This document shows positions 52,864-62,068 of a DNA stretch of 64,000 nt, piece by piece (within the stretch, counting starts at the first letter, position 1; every line of letters starts with the position of its first letter). The position numbers and the translations under genes are program-made. This DNA comes from Gracilimonas sp. (lineage in GTDB: Bacteria > Bacteroidota > Rhodothermia > Balneolales > Balneolaceae), in the NCBI RefSeq assembly GCF_014762685.1, contig NZ_JABURM010000005.1:868001-932000 (forward strand). Direction: 5' to 3'. The notes below the pieces were generated by a model. It ran no database searches and was not told the DNA's origin. It worked only from the letters and a program-made list of their open reading frames with translations.

Positions 52864-53859
52864 TTGAGCATAACAAATCTACAACAAACTTTACTAAAGA
52901 AGATAGAAACCGGATTGCAGGAGATAGATCTTCCTTCTGATCCGGTCACTCTATACGGGCCTTACCGATATGCACTTACTGTAGGGGGCAAGCGTATTCG
53001 CCCAATGCTTTCCCTGCTTGCGTGCGGACTTTGTGACGGTGACATTGAGGAAGCCATGCCTGCTGCTCTGGCGATAGAGATTCTGCACAATTTCACCTTG
53101 GTGCATGATGATATCATGGATCGTGCAGACAAACGCAGGGGGCAGGACAGCGTGTTCAAAAAGTGGAATGAAAATGTGGCTATTCTATCAGGGGACGTAA
53201 TGTTTGCCGATGCTTATCGTAAGCTAAATTACTACGGGCATTCAGATGCCTATTCTAAAGAGGAGTATGCCGCAATGCATGAAGTATTCGTAAAAACGAT
53301 TATTACTGTGTGTGAAGGACAGGCACTGGATATGGAATTCGTCGACCGGGATTTTGTAACGCATCAGGATTATATCGAGATGATATCCGGTAAAACGGCT
53401 GCGCTTTTGAGTGGAGCCTTGCAAATGGGAGCAATAGCCGCGCACACAACTGCCGGGAAAAGGGAGCAGCTGGCGGAACTTGGTTATGAAATGGGGATAG
53501 CTTTTCAAATACAAGATGATTTGCTGGATGCAACGGCAGATCCGGAAAAGTTTGGGAAGCGTCCGGGAGGAGATATTTTTGAAGGCAAGAAAACATATCT
53601 TACAATTCTTGCGTTAGAACGAGCAGATGCACAACAATCAACGTTAATTCAAGATATACTCGATGATGAAAACCCGAAAGCCGAACAAGTAGATCAGGTT
53701 CTTTCGATTATGAAAGAGCTAAATATACTCAATGATGTAGCCCGGGAAATTGATCAGCACTATCAAAAAGCCTACCAACTCCTTAAAAAATTTAGAACCT
53801 CAGAATATCAACAAGAGCTTGAAAAACTTCTTATCTTCCTTCAAAATCGTGACCATTAA
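52864..53859 (+). CDS. Trans-isoprenyl diphosphate synthase
   Basis: A 331-residue prenyl-elongating enzyme starting at TTG 52864. Motifs: GGKRIRP, the first Asp-rich motif LVHDDIMD, and the second IQDDLLD, both complete. FQ in FQIQDD and the preceding RRG follow the family. The chain length (C20 to C40) cannot be told by eye; residues before the first DDxxD (ILHNFTLVH) suggest a long-chain synthase. It uses DMAPP/IPP from fni. Confidence 0.92.
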   Translation: MSITNLQQTLLKKIETGLQEIDLPSDPVTLYGPYRYALTVGGKRIRPMLSLLACGLCDGDIEEAMPAALAIEILHNFTLVHDDIMDRADKRRGQDSVFKKWNENVAILSGDVMFADAYRKLNYYGHSDAYSKEEYAAMHEVFVKTIITVCEGQALDMEFVDRDFVTHQDYIEMISGKTAALLSGALQMGAIAAHTTAGKREQLAELGYEMGIAFQIQDDLLDATADPEKFGKRPGGDIFEGKKTYLTILALERADAQQSTLIQDILDDENPKAEQVDQVLSIMKELNILNDVAREIDQHYQKAYQLLKKFRTSEYQQELEKLLIFLQNRDH

Positions 53860-53878
53860 ATCACAACAACTTTATTCA

Positions 53879-54706
53879 ATGCGTAACAAACTTTTAATTG
53901 TACTGGGTTTCTTCTTTATCCTTTCTGCTTGCCAAAATGATAAACTCATAAAGCGTGGAGACACGCTAAACGTGGCTTATCAAAAAGCCATGGCTTTTTA
54001 TGTTGAGGAAGATTTTAATGAAGCCGCAAATGCCTTCGAACAAGTTACCCGTTTGGGAAGAGGTACTGAATTTGGTCAGGAAGCACAATATTATTTGGCT
54101 GAAAGCTATTATAAAAGCAGGAGATATTTATTGGCTGCTTCAGAATATGACCGTTATATAAGTTTATACCCGCAGGATGAACGCAGGCAAGAAGCCGAAT
54201 ATAAAGCAGCTTTGTGCTATTACAACCAAAGTCCGCGGTTTAAATTAGATCAATCTGCTACGCGTACAGCTATAGAACGATTCCAGTTATTTAACAATCG
54301 TTACCCGGATTCTGAATTAGTTAGTGATGCAGCTTCAAGAATTGATGAGTTAAGGAATAAATTAGCTCGGAAATCATATGAAGCGGCTCAGTTTTATGTC
54401 AGAACAGAACAATACAAAGCAGCTACTATTTATTTAAGTGAAACTATTGATCAGTACCCGGAATCGAAATGGGCAGAACGCGCATTATTAGATCAAATCC
54501 AAACCTGGATTACTTATGCCGACAATAGTGTGGTATCTGCACAAGCTGAGCGCTACAATAATGCGATTGAAGCATATGAAAAGTTTATCCAGCTTTTTCC
54601 TGACAGCAATTTCAGAAGTGAAGTAGAGAATTATCACGATGAAGCACAACGTAAATTAGCAGACGTTCCTGCCAGTGTGGGGCAAGAAACAAGTCAGAGC
54701 CAGTAG
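53879..54706 (+). CDS. bamD: Outer-membrane assembly lipoprotein BamD
   Basis: A 275-residue lipoprotein with lipobox LSAC (Cys18), followed by about five TPR-like helix pairs (AYQKAMAFYVEEDFNEAANA; YYLAESYYKSRRYLLAASEY; FQLFNNRYPDSELV). It is the essential peripheral part of the BAM complex that inserts barrel proteins. I set the start at 53879; a longer frame to 53750 lies within the upstream gene. nadD starts 3 bp after it. Confidence 0.9.
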   Translation: MRNKLLIVLGFFFILSACQNDKLIKRGDTLNVAYQKAMAFYVEEDFNEAANAFEQVTRLGRGTEFGQEAQYYLAESYYKSRRYLLAASEYDRYISLYPQDERRQEAEYKAALCYYNQSPRFKLDQSATRTAIERFQLFNNRYPDSELVSDAASRIDELRNKLARKSYEAAQFYVRTEQYKAATIYLSETIDQYPESKWAERALLDQIQTWITYADNSVVSAQAERYNNAIEAYEKFIQLFPDSNFRSEVENYHDEAQRKLADVPASVGQETSQSQ

Positions 54707-54709
54707 ATA

Positions 54710-55294
54710 ATGTCGCTGCGAGTTGGTTTATTTGGGGGTACATTTGATCCGGTTCACAAGGGGCACCTCTCAATAGCTCAATCTTTTATTGATTCAGGTT
54801 TGCTGGATGAATTATGGGTTTTACTAACTCCTTATCCGCCGCATAAGCAGCAAATTCATCAAACTTCGTATGAAAATCGCTTGAAAATGTTAGAGGCTGC
54901 TTTCAAAAATATGGACCGGCTTACTATTAATACTATTGAAAGTAAACTGCCAAAACCTTCTTACAGCATACATACCATCCGGTATTTAGAACAAAAATAC
55001 CCTGATGCCAAATTTTATTATTGTATGGGAGAAGACAGTCTTACCAAATTCCATACATGGAAGTATTACGATGAAATTTTAGAGGAATGTGAGTTATTAG
55101 TTGCTAAACGTCCCGGAGTTGAACATCAAAATGTTAAACAAGAAATTTTAGACCGTACTCATTTTGTAGAACATACTCCATTAGACATTTCATCTTCACA
55201 AATACGAGAGCTGGTATCAAAAGGAAAACCTGTGAGTGAACTGGTGCCGGAAAAGGTTTCAAAAATCATTGAAAAAGAGCAGTTATATAGCTAG
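54710..55294 (+). CDS. nadD: Nicotinate-nucleotide adenylyltransferase
   Basis: A 194-residue NAD-synthesis enzyme. Nucleotidyltransferase motifs GGTFDPVHKGHLSIA (about 9-23) and the C-terminal SSSQIRELVSKGK are intact. Length is typical. It is co-transcribed with bamD (3-bp gap), a pairing frequently seen in related genomes. Confidence 0.94.
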   Translation: MSLRVGLFGGTFDPVHKGHLSIAQSFIDSGLLDELWVLLTPYPPHKQQIHQTSYENRLKMLEAAFKNMDRLTINTIESKLPKPSYSIHTIRYLEQKYPDAKFYYCMGEDSLTKFHTWKYYDEILEECELLVAKRPGVEHQNVKQEILDRTHFVEHTPLDISSSQIRELVSKGKPVSELVPEKVSKIIEKEQLYS

Positions 55295-55323
55295 ATACTT
55301 CCGTTAACTAATCATTATAAAGA

Positions 55324-56355
55324 ATGGCTTTTACACGCAAAGATTTTCTTCAAAAAACTGCATTAGCTTCTCTGACAGGACTAACTTTCAGTAGTTCAGG
55401 CAGTACTTCTGATTTAGCTGCAGTAGTGCCCACACAAACGAAGATCAAGCCCAAAGCTTTGAAACGTGGAGATACTTTAGGGTTGATTGCTCCGGCCAGT
55501 CCTATTTATGAAGATCGTGTATTTGGTGAAATGCTTGTGAACCTAAAAGATTTGGGGTTTAAGCTAAAACTTGGAAAGCACGTAAGGAAAAGAAATGGCT
55601 ATCTGGCGGGAACGGATACTGAAAGGGTAGAGGACATGATGAACATGTTTAACGACCCTGAGGTTGACGGCATCATGTGTATTCGGGGCGGATGGGGTTG
55701 TAATCGTATTTTACCACTTATCGATTACAGCGTGATTCGCAACAACCCCAAAGTATTTTCTGGATTTAGTGATATTACATCATTACACATGGCTTTTTAT
55801 AAAAAAAGTGATCTCTATACTTTTCACGGGCCGGTAGGTAAGTCTACATGGAATAATTTTACTACCAATGCTTTTAAAGCTGTCACATGGAATGGAGATA
55901 CCATCAGTTATGATATTCCGGAAGAATACGATGATAGTTTTATCATCACACCGGGGACGGCGGAAGGCAATCTGTTAGGCGGAAATTTATCTGTGCTTGT
56001 TTCTATGATCGGATCAGATTATCTGCCTTCTTTTGAAAACGCCATTTTATTTTTGGAAGATATAGGGGAAAGTGTTTACCGAATAGACCGGATGCTAACA
56101 CAGCTGAAACTGACGGGAATCCTGGACCAATTATCGGGTTTCGTATTTGGGAAATGTACTGACTGTTCTGCCGGGGATAACAGTCTGACATTGCAGCAAG
56201 TAATGGATGATCACATCAAACCTCTAAATATCCCTGCCTTTTATGGAGCAATGATTAGCCATGAAGATAATAACATCACTTTACCTTTCGGAATGAACGC
56301 TCAATTAGATGCTGCTAAAAAAATTATTAGCTTAACTGAGTCGGCTGTATCATAA
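55324..56355 (+). CDS. LD-carboxypeptidase (S66, LdcA-like), probably exported
   Basis: A 343-residue peptidase trimming the terminal D-Ala from murein tetrapeptides. The catalytic Ser lies in FSGFSDIT, the Glu in LFLEDIGE, and the His in AMISHEDNN. The leader MAFTRKDFLQKTALASLTGL resembles a Tat signal (R-K-x-F-L-x-K), a single RK pair where RR is usual, so export is likely but not certain. Residues 45-60 open the catalytic domain (KALKRGDTLGLIAPASP). Confidence 0.88.
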   Translation: MAFTRKDFLQKTALASLTGLTFSSSGSTSDLAAVVPTQTKIKPKALKRGDTLGLIAPASPIYEDRVFGEMLVNLKDLGFKLKLGKHVRKRNGYLAGTDTERVEDMMNMFNDPEVDGIMCIRGGWGCNRILPLIDYSVIRNNPKVFSGFSDITSLHMAFYKKSDLYTFHGPVGKSTWNNFTTNAFKAVTWNGDTISYDIPEEYDDSFIITPGTAEGNLLGGNLSVLVSMIGSDYLPSFENAILFLEDIGESVYRIDRMLTQLKLTGILDQLSGFVFGKCTDCSAGDNSLTLQQVMDDHIKPLNIPAFYGAMISHEDNNITLPFGMNAQLDAAKKIISLTESAVS

Positions 56356-56738
56356 AATAATTTTAATAGCCGAATTAATATGAGTGCGAGTTTACCGAGG
56401 CCGAAGTTGGGGTTAGTAAAAATATTTATGGGAAATATGGAAATTCATTAGGTTTTGAATATTTATTTTAAACCTGTAAATCTTGTTCCAAACCATCCAT
56501 AAAAAAACTCAAGAGGCGCCATGCTGCTCCGTAAGTAAGAGAGATTTCGGGGTAAAACAATTGAGCCAATTTTAAATATTTAGGTAAAAACACCTAGGTT
56601 TATACGCCTATTTCAGTGATCCTTTCTAAGTTTTTAAGCTTAAAATTTGTATATCTATACAATAAAGTTGAAATGGGTTTTTAAAAGGAAGACCTTTTAC
56701 TCTATATTAATCTGTTTACTTTTAAACCTCGTATCCAA
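56356..56738. other. 383-bp gap before the PAS kinase
   Basis: No gene. It is AT-rich with two overlapping 16-bp dyads at 56581-56610 and a TTTATT-rich region before the kinase. I find no clear -7 box. Confidence 0.7.
56581..56610. promoter_or_regulatory. Two overlapping TAGGT...ACCTA-type dyads
   Basis: TAGGTAAAAACACCTA (56581-56596) and TAGGTTTATACGCCTA (56595-56610) repeat with a 14-bp period. They could be a pair of operator sites for the downstream kinase gene. The first dyad is exact over 5-bp arms. Confidence 0.4.
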
Positions 56739-58691
56739 ATGAAGTCTTCTCGTAAAAAAAACGTAACTCAAAATGAAGAGAGTCGGAAGAAATGTGTCAT
56801 TCATTATTTAAGTAAAGAGAGTTCCCTTGAAGACGATGATAAAGGTAATTTAGCCGTTCAGCTTCGAACTTTTCTTCGAGATAAACAATATCACAAGGAG
56901 GGGAGAAGCGATCATAAATTATTTACATTTTTGGCCGATGTAATACCTAACGGTATCGTAATTACAGATAAAAACCATAAAATTGAGTGGGTAAACAAAG
57001 CTTATACGAGTTTGACGGGATATTCATTTAAGGAGTCCATAGGGCGCAAACCCGGCGAATTGCTTCAGGGTAAAAAGGTTGATGTAGCTAAGAAAAAGCG
57101 AATGTCGGATAAACTTAGCCGGCACATCCCATTTACAGAAGAGTTGTTAAACTACAAGAAGAATGGGGAATCTTTTTGGATTCGAATTTCTATAGCCCCG
57201 GTATTTGATGAAAATAATGAAATTCAAAATTACATCGGGATACAAGAAGATATCACTGAACGTAAATTAGCCGAATTGCAAGCTGAGCAAAATTCTAAAG
57301 TTTTGGAAGCAATCAGTGAACAGGCTAATTTCTCAATTTTTTTAAAGGATGGCGAAGGCAGATATCTATATGTGAATCCGGAATGGCGGAGACAATTTGG
57401 GTTAGATAAGAAAACAGTAGTAGGAAAAACGGCATCTCAGTTGTTGGATAAGAATATTGCCCGAGCATTAAAAAGTCAGGATAGAATGGTTCTCAAAGAG
57501 AATAAACCGGTTCTTGGACAAGAATTAATCACTAACGGTCACGGTCCCAAATATTACGCAATCAGCAAGTTCCCGGTTAAGGGCATTTCAGGGATCAAGA
57601 AAGGAATAGCCGGTATTGCTGCCGATATTACTGAATTTAAATTGATTGAGGAAAAAATAAAGAAAAGTGAATCCCGCCTTAATTTAGCCCAGCGCATTGG
57701 TAACATCGGTTCATGGGAATTGAATTTAGAGGAGAATGAATTAGTATGGACCGACGAAATTTACCGAATTTTTGAAATTGACCCTGATCAATTTGGTGCT
57801 TCCTATGAGTCATTTCTTGACCTGATACATCCTGATGACCGGGAAATAGTTGATCAGGCATACACAGACTCACTGCAAAATAATACACCCTATCATATCA
57901 AGCATCGGCTGCTATTTCCGGATGGCCGGGTTAAACATGTAGAGGAGCATGGCGAAACTTTCTATAACGAAGAGGGAATCCCCATTCGTACCATAGGAAC
58001 GGTACAAGATATAACCGAAAGCAAATTGATTCAAAAGCAACTCGAAGATTCGTTACATGAGCAAACCGTATTGCTTCTTGAAATCCACCACCGCGTAAAG
58101 AATAATCTTGCTCTTGTTTCCGGCATTATGCAGTTACAGGCCTTTGAAACAACTAATAAGGAAACACAAAAGTTTTTGGCTGATGGACAAAGCAGAATTA
58201 AATCCATTGCAATAATTCATGAATTGCTTTATCAGTCCAAAAGCTTTTCAAAAGTCAATCTGAAGGAAAACTTCCTGAAAATGATTGAGCATACCCGGCA
58301 TGCTATGAATTCCAACGTGAAGATAGATGTTGACTTGGATCTGCAAAATGTTTCTATAAATATTAATCAAGCTATACCGTGTAGTCTTATTTTGAATGAG
58401 TTATTAACGAATGTATACAAACATGCATTTAAAAACAGACCTCATGGCATAATAGAGCTGTCCCTCAAAGAAAAAAATGAAATGGTTGAGATCAAGATAC
58501 GTGATGATGGAAATGGGTTGCCTGGTGATTTTAATCTTGAGAAACCATCAAGCTTAGGACTTACATTAATAAAGACGATAACGCAACAGTTAGATGGCCA
58601 TTTGGAATATAGTTCAGATAAAAAAGGAACCCAATTCAAGCTCACTTTTCAGAAAAAAGAATCAAAAGGCTCCAGCAGTAATTTGATTTAG
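56739..58691 (+). CDS. Sensor histidine kinase with three PAS domains (HisKA_2 family)
   Basis: A 650-residue soluble kinase. Three PAS domains: about 60-175 (GIVITDKNHKIEWVNKAYTS, ending DITERK), 185-300 (FSIFLKDGEGRYLYVNPEW) and 315-430 (NIGSWELNLEENELVWTDEI, ending DITESK). Then HisKA_2 with the H-box EIHHRVKNNLALVSG (His450/451) and HATPase_c with NELLTNVYKHAF, RDDGNGLP and SLGLTLI. No membrane helix. The first PAS has GRKPGELLQGK with no LOV cysteine. The response regulator is not adjacent. Confidence 0.9.
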   Translation: MKSSRKKNVTQNEESRKKCVIHYLSKESSLEDDDKGNLAVQLRTFLRDKQYHKEGRSDHKLFTFLADVIPNGIVITDKNHKIEWVNKAYTSLTGYSFKESIGRKPGELLQGKKVDVAKKKRMSDKLSRHIPFTEELLNYKKNGESFWIRISIAPVFDENNEIQNYIGIQEDITERKLAELQAEQNSKVLEAISEQANFSIFLKDGEGRYLYVNPEWRRQFGLDKKTVVGKTASQLLDKNIARALKSQDRMVLKENKPVLGQELITNGHGPKYYAISKFPVKGISGIKKGIAGIAADITEFKLIEEKIKKSESRLNLAQRIGNIGSWELNLEENELVWTDEIYRIFEIDPDQFGASYESFLDLIHPDDREIVDQAYTDSLQNNTPYHIKHRLLFPDGRVKHVEEHGETFYNEEGIPIRTIGTVQDITESKLIQKQLEDSLHEQTVLLLEIHHRVKNNLALVSGIMQLQAFETTNKETQKFLADGQSRIKSIAIIHELLYQSKSFSKVNLKENFLKMIEHTRHAMNSNVKIDVDLDLQNVSININQAIPCSLILNELLTNVYKHAFKNRPHGIIELSLKEKNEMVEIKIRDDGNGLPGDFNLEKPSSLGLTLIKTITQQLDGHLEYSSDKKGTQFKLTFQKKESKGSSSNLI

Positions 58692-58771
58692 TTTCTATGG
58701 TTTAATCCTGTTCCAAACGACCCTTTTGGGAATACCCTCACGGATCAGCCGGTCCTCTGATTTTATGATTT

Positions 58772-59160
58772 TTATTTCTCTTTCACTTTTATAAAGGTCG
58801 CTTTTTTCAGTTTTCTTTTTACCCTAGTATCCTGGATAAAGCTCGGACGAACCTCCTTGATGTTATCGGCGGTTACCTCTTCAGGGGAATCGGCCGGATC
58901 GGATTTGAGATGCAGCCGGAAGGTACCGAGTCCGTCAATCCGTACCGTATGACCGGCCAGCAGCTGTTCAGGAATCAGGTCCGACATTCCGCAGGCAATC
59001 AGGTGTACATCCGCTCCGCTGGGCCGTGTTTTTTAAATATTTCCACTACATCATCTATACCCAGCCTGCCCGGCCCTGTCAACCGCGGAAGCCAGGACGG
59101 CTGCTTTTCATTATTTTCTTCACGCTTATAAGACTTGACGGCTTTAAATTTTAAACTCAT
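58772..59160 (-). pseudogene. Frameshifted HU-family (HU-like domain) DNA-binding protein
   Basis: From ATG 59160 the minus strand reads MSLKFKAVKSYKREENNEK and continues to FKKHGP, then meets a stop. In another frame the reading continues SGADVHLIACGMSDLIPEQL to the end at 58772. Joined, the two parts give a typical Bacteroidota HU-like protein (VRIDGLGTFRLHL, then PEEVTADNIKEVRP). The shift lies near 59012-59026. Only one base change is needed to repair it, so it is a recent pseudogene or a sequencing error. Codon use is richer in G and C than in neighbours. Confidence 0.65.
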
Positions 59161-59570
59161 AGTTCCTCCGTAATCATCTAAATGTTTTTGTGATCTACCC
59201 CGGGGTAAATTAACAAATCATCCTAACCTTTTCCCTGAGTTTCCAATCTCAAGGTTTCCATAGATTAATTTACCAGGAAAAGCCTCTCAGTCTGAAGTCC
59301 TCCCTTGAGGGAGGTGCCGACCGAATGGGTGGAAGAGGAAGGGGGTGTTGTTGGGCCAAGGCAATTGATGCTTTTTGCTATACAGTTTTCCGACAATCAA
59401 ATAGTTTTTAAACTGATTCATGCATAGGAAACCTTGGCACAAACACCTCTCCCGGCTAAAGCCGTACTCTTCTCTAGGAGAGACTTTTTCCTTGCCTAAA
59501 TTTTTCTCGAATTATCTAACACTTACAGAAATGACCCCTCTGGATATTCCGTGTTCAATAATCAATGTTC
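59161..59570. other. 410-bp gap containing the second MITE-like repeat
   Basis: No gene seen. It contains the repeat at 59296-59486 and otherwise simple AT-rich sequence. Confidence 0.7.
59296..59486. mobile_element. MITE-like repeat, copy 2 (about 191 bp)
   Basis: Shares AAGTCCTCCCTTGAGGGAGGTGCCGACC (as separated runs) and the end AACACCTCTCCC-GGCTAAAGCCGTACTC...AGGAGAGACTT with copy 1 at 47795-47915, but has a longer centre. The ends are imperfect inverted repeats. No coding sequence. Confidence 0.8.
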
Positions 59571-60629
59571 TCAGCCATTCATATGATCCAATACCTGACC
59601 GTTAGAGGTATGGTATTTCCGCATTAAGTCAGCCGTAAGGCAGGAATGAATTGGAAAAATTTTAATGGTTTCACCAACATTTATCGAATCAAAAGCTTCC
59701 TGATTGCATTGAATAATGCCATGTTCCTGAGATAAACGTTTGATATAGGTATCACTTGAAAGATGTTTAAGCATGGGCTCACCAAAACTTTCATAATTAC
59801 CTATTTGAACGGAATCTTTAGAAAAGTGGACGGCTCCGCCATGTATCAAAACCTGTTTACGATCTTCAAACTTTTCAATCACCGGACACTCCATATACAC
59901 TGCAATTTCATTCGGTGAGCAGGAACCAATTTGAACCTGCATCCAGTCATAAAATACAAAGTTACCGGGGCTGATTTGGTCAGCCGGCCCAAAGTCATTC
60001 AAAACACTGCAAGATGGAGTGTCACCGAAGCAAATAGGTAAATCCGGGAAGCGTTCCTTAAGCAAACTTAGTTTATCTAACGCTTTAGTAGCAATAGCCG
60101 TTACTTCTGCTTTAGAACGAGCTTGATAAGTATGGCCGGCATGGCAATAAAACCCCGCGGGGTAACAATGGGTTGATTCATTAATGGTATTAAGGACAGA
60201 CTCAATGGTATCAAAATCACTTATTGAAATTCCGCTTCGTCCATAATCAGGATCTATTTCAATATATAAGCCCAATTCCCGGGATAACTCTCGATCTAAT
60301 TTCTGAACAACTTCCTTGGATATCACAAGCGTTTTAAGTGAGCATTTCGCGGCTAAATCATTGTAATGATTGACAGCTAAAACATTGGCAGGGAATGCAA
60401 TAGTGATATCATCCCATCCATCATTTAGGAAGTATTTTGCCATTTTAATTGAAGAGACGGTGATGCCGCTAACTTCAAAATCCCGAAACATTCGTCCAAT
60501 AGCTTTAGACTGATGTGTTTTAAAATGAGGTCGGAATTCAACAGATAGCTCGTTAGCCCTAGAAGCCATCTGTGCTATATTTGAATGAACAGTTTCAAGA
60601 TCAACAAAAAGAGTAGGAAATGGTTGCAT
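59571..60629 (-). CDS. D-threonine aldolase/D-serine dehydratase-like PLP enzyme
   Basis: A 352-residue enzyme of the alanine racemase-like fold III (DSD1/D-TA family). PLP lysine in RPHFKTHQS (about 53-61), TIM-barrel motifs IEIDPDYGRSG, YCHAGHTY and GDTPSCSVL, and the C-terminal metal ligands in IFPIHSCLTADLM (His/Cys). Whether it acts on D-threonine, D-serine or another beta-hydroxy D-amino acid is not determinable. It is cotranscribed with the e(P4) phosphatase 8 bp upstream. Confidence 0.85.
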   Translation of the reverse strand: MQPFPTLFVDLETVHSNIAQMASRANELSVEFRPHFKTHQSKAIGRMFRDFEVSGITVSSIKMAKYFLNDGWDDITIAFPANVLAVNHYNDLAAKCSLKTLVISKEVVQKLDRELSRELGLYIEIDPDYGRSGISISDFDTIESVLNTINESTHCYPAGFYCHAGHTYQARSKAEVTAIATKALDKLSLLKERFPDLPICFGDTPSCSVLNDFGPADQISPGNFVFYDWMQVQIGSCSPNEIAVYMECPVIEKFEDRKQVLIHGGAVHFSKDSVQIGNYESFGEPMLKHLSSDTYIKRLSQEHGIIQCNQEAFDSINVGETIKIFPIHSCLTADLMRKYHTSNGQVLDHMNG

Positions 60630-60637
60630 GTGTGAGA

Positions 60638-61519
60638 TTAGTTTTTTGAATTCAATCGTTTCTTCAAAATAGAATTTTGTTCTTCTTTAGTCAGTTCATC
60701 TTTAAAATCAAATAAGGCATCCTCCCAGGAACCATATACCGGATTTGGAAATGCAAACCACATGCGCCCGAATTTGTTGGCATGTTCCTCAACAAGAGCT
60801 GCCCGTTCATCCTGGGTAATGTTTTTGGCAGGGAAGAAATCATTCAGGTCATCTCCGAAAACCATAAGAACCCGGTAATTATCTTCAACCAATTTACGGC
60901 GCTGTATTTTAGAAGAGTTCCAGCCCGGTTCTTCGCCGTTGCTCATAATTGTGTCCATTGACCTTGAAACAGGAAACCCTTCTTCAATCAGGTTTTTCCG
61001 CGTGGCTTCCTCAACTTCATAACTTCGGTTGCTGATATAAAAGATAGTAATGCCATTTTCAGCGGCATAATTAGTGAACTTCACAGCTCCCGGCACAGCA
61101 TCGGCATTTGCTTCATTACACCAGGCGTTCCAATCTTCAATGTTAAAGGTCTTATCCTGCTTGATCATTCTTGCCTGAAAAGGAGAGTTGTCCAGTACAG
61201 TTTCATCGATATCCATAATAATGGCAGGAGGAAGTGAAGGATGATTCTCATTTTCTTCTTGATTCAGGGAAGCCGTCCAATAGGAATCTTCCACTGAGAG
61301 TAGAAGCATTTGCTCAGCGAAGTTGTAAGTCTGGGTTGTAATAGCGACATATTCCGCCGCATTTTGCACCCATAATGTAGCTTGTGTTGTTTTGTTAAGC
61401 GGGATTTCACCCGATTTAGAAATGGTCTGGGTTGAACCACAGCCGCCGATCAAGATGCTTAGAGAAATTATTAAAAGACTTGGTTTGTTCAAATACATGC
61501 TGATTATATGAGAATTCAT
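60638..61519 (-). CDS. Lipoprotein e(P4)-family acid phosphatase (HAD class B-like)
   Basis: A 293-residue (or 286, with Met at 61498) lipoprotein with lipobox IGGC, exported and anchored. The HAD domain has the nucleophile motif IMDIDETVLDNS, TIFYISNRS (motif II) and the Mg motif VFGDDLNDFF. The family removes phosphate from 5'-nucleotides outside the cell, feeding nucleoside or NAD uptake. The tail EEQNSILKKRLNSKN is basic. Confidence 0.9.
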   Translation of the reverse strand: MNSHIISMYLNKPSLLIISLSILIGGCGSTQTISKSGEIPLNKTTQATLWVQNAAEYVAITTQTYNFAEQMLLLSVEDSYWTASLNQEENENHPSLPPAIIMDIDETVLDNSPFQARMIKQDKTFNIEDWNAWCNEANADAVPGAVKFTNYAAENGITIFYISNRSYEVEEATRKNLIEEGFPVSRSMDTIMSNGEEPGWNSSKIQRRKLVEDNYRVLMVFGDDLNDFFPAKNITQDERAALVEEHANKFGRMWFAFPNPVYGSWEDALFDFKDELTKEEQNSILKKRLNSKN

Positions 61520-61609
61520 TTTTCAGAAGATATGAAATGAAAGCAACAGCTAAATATATTTTATAAAGGAATGTAATTAGCCAATTAAACCGTTATTTTT
61601 AATTCTTCA

Positions 61610-62068
61610 ATGAATACATCAAACCTAAAAATCATTGGCCGTATTGAACAGGTAGATTTACCTGAATGGGAATTTTATAGTCTCGAAGCCAAAATTGATA
61701 CCGGGGCGTATACTTCCAGTTTACACTGCCATCATATCGAACCTTTTAAAAAGAATGGAAAAGATTGGATTCGATTTTATCTACTTGATCCGGACCATGA
61801 GTCTTATAATGATAAAAAACTGGAAATGCCGATCTATGACCAGCGTGAAGTTAAAAGTTCAAATGGGGAGACCGAGTTAAGATACTTTGTACAAACAAAA
61901 ATCAATTTTTTCGACGGTTTATATATGATTGAATTTTCGCTGACAAATCGTTCGGCGATGAAGTATCCATTATTGATTGGTCGAAAGTTTTTGAAAAAAG
62001 GCCCATTTATAGTTGATGTAACCAATAAAAATATTACTCAGAGCAAAAAGACCGAGGAGTCTACTTAA
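61610..62068 (+). CDS. RimK-associated retropepsin-like protease (PF05618)
   Basis: A 152-residue cytoplasmic protein of the DUF785/ATP-dependent zinc protease family. The retropepsin-like motif [19 protein letters not shown] is visible (A-x-I-D-T-G-A-x-T-S-S-L), followed by [17 protein letters not shown] and [11 protein letters not shown]. Family members neighbour rimK; in Pseudomonas the RimB/RimK pair modifies ribosomal protein S6. It overlaps rimK by 1 bp. Confidence 0.82.
   Translation: MNTSNLKIIGRIEQVDLPEWEFYSLEAKIDTGAYTSSLHCHHIEPFKKNGKDWIRFYLLDPDHESYNDKKLEMPIYDQREVKSSNGETELRYFVQTKINFFDGLYMIEFSLTNRSAMKYPLLIGRKFLKKGPFIVDVTNKNITQSKKTEEST

Noticed and set aside
56900-57260. LOV photoreceptor in the first PAS domain of the kinase
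   Set aside because: The GRKPGELLQG stretch resembles the LOV GRNCRFLQG motif but lacks the photoactive Cys.
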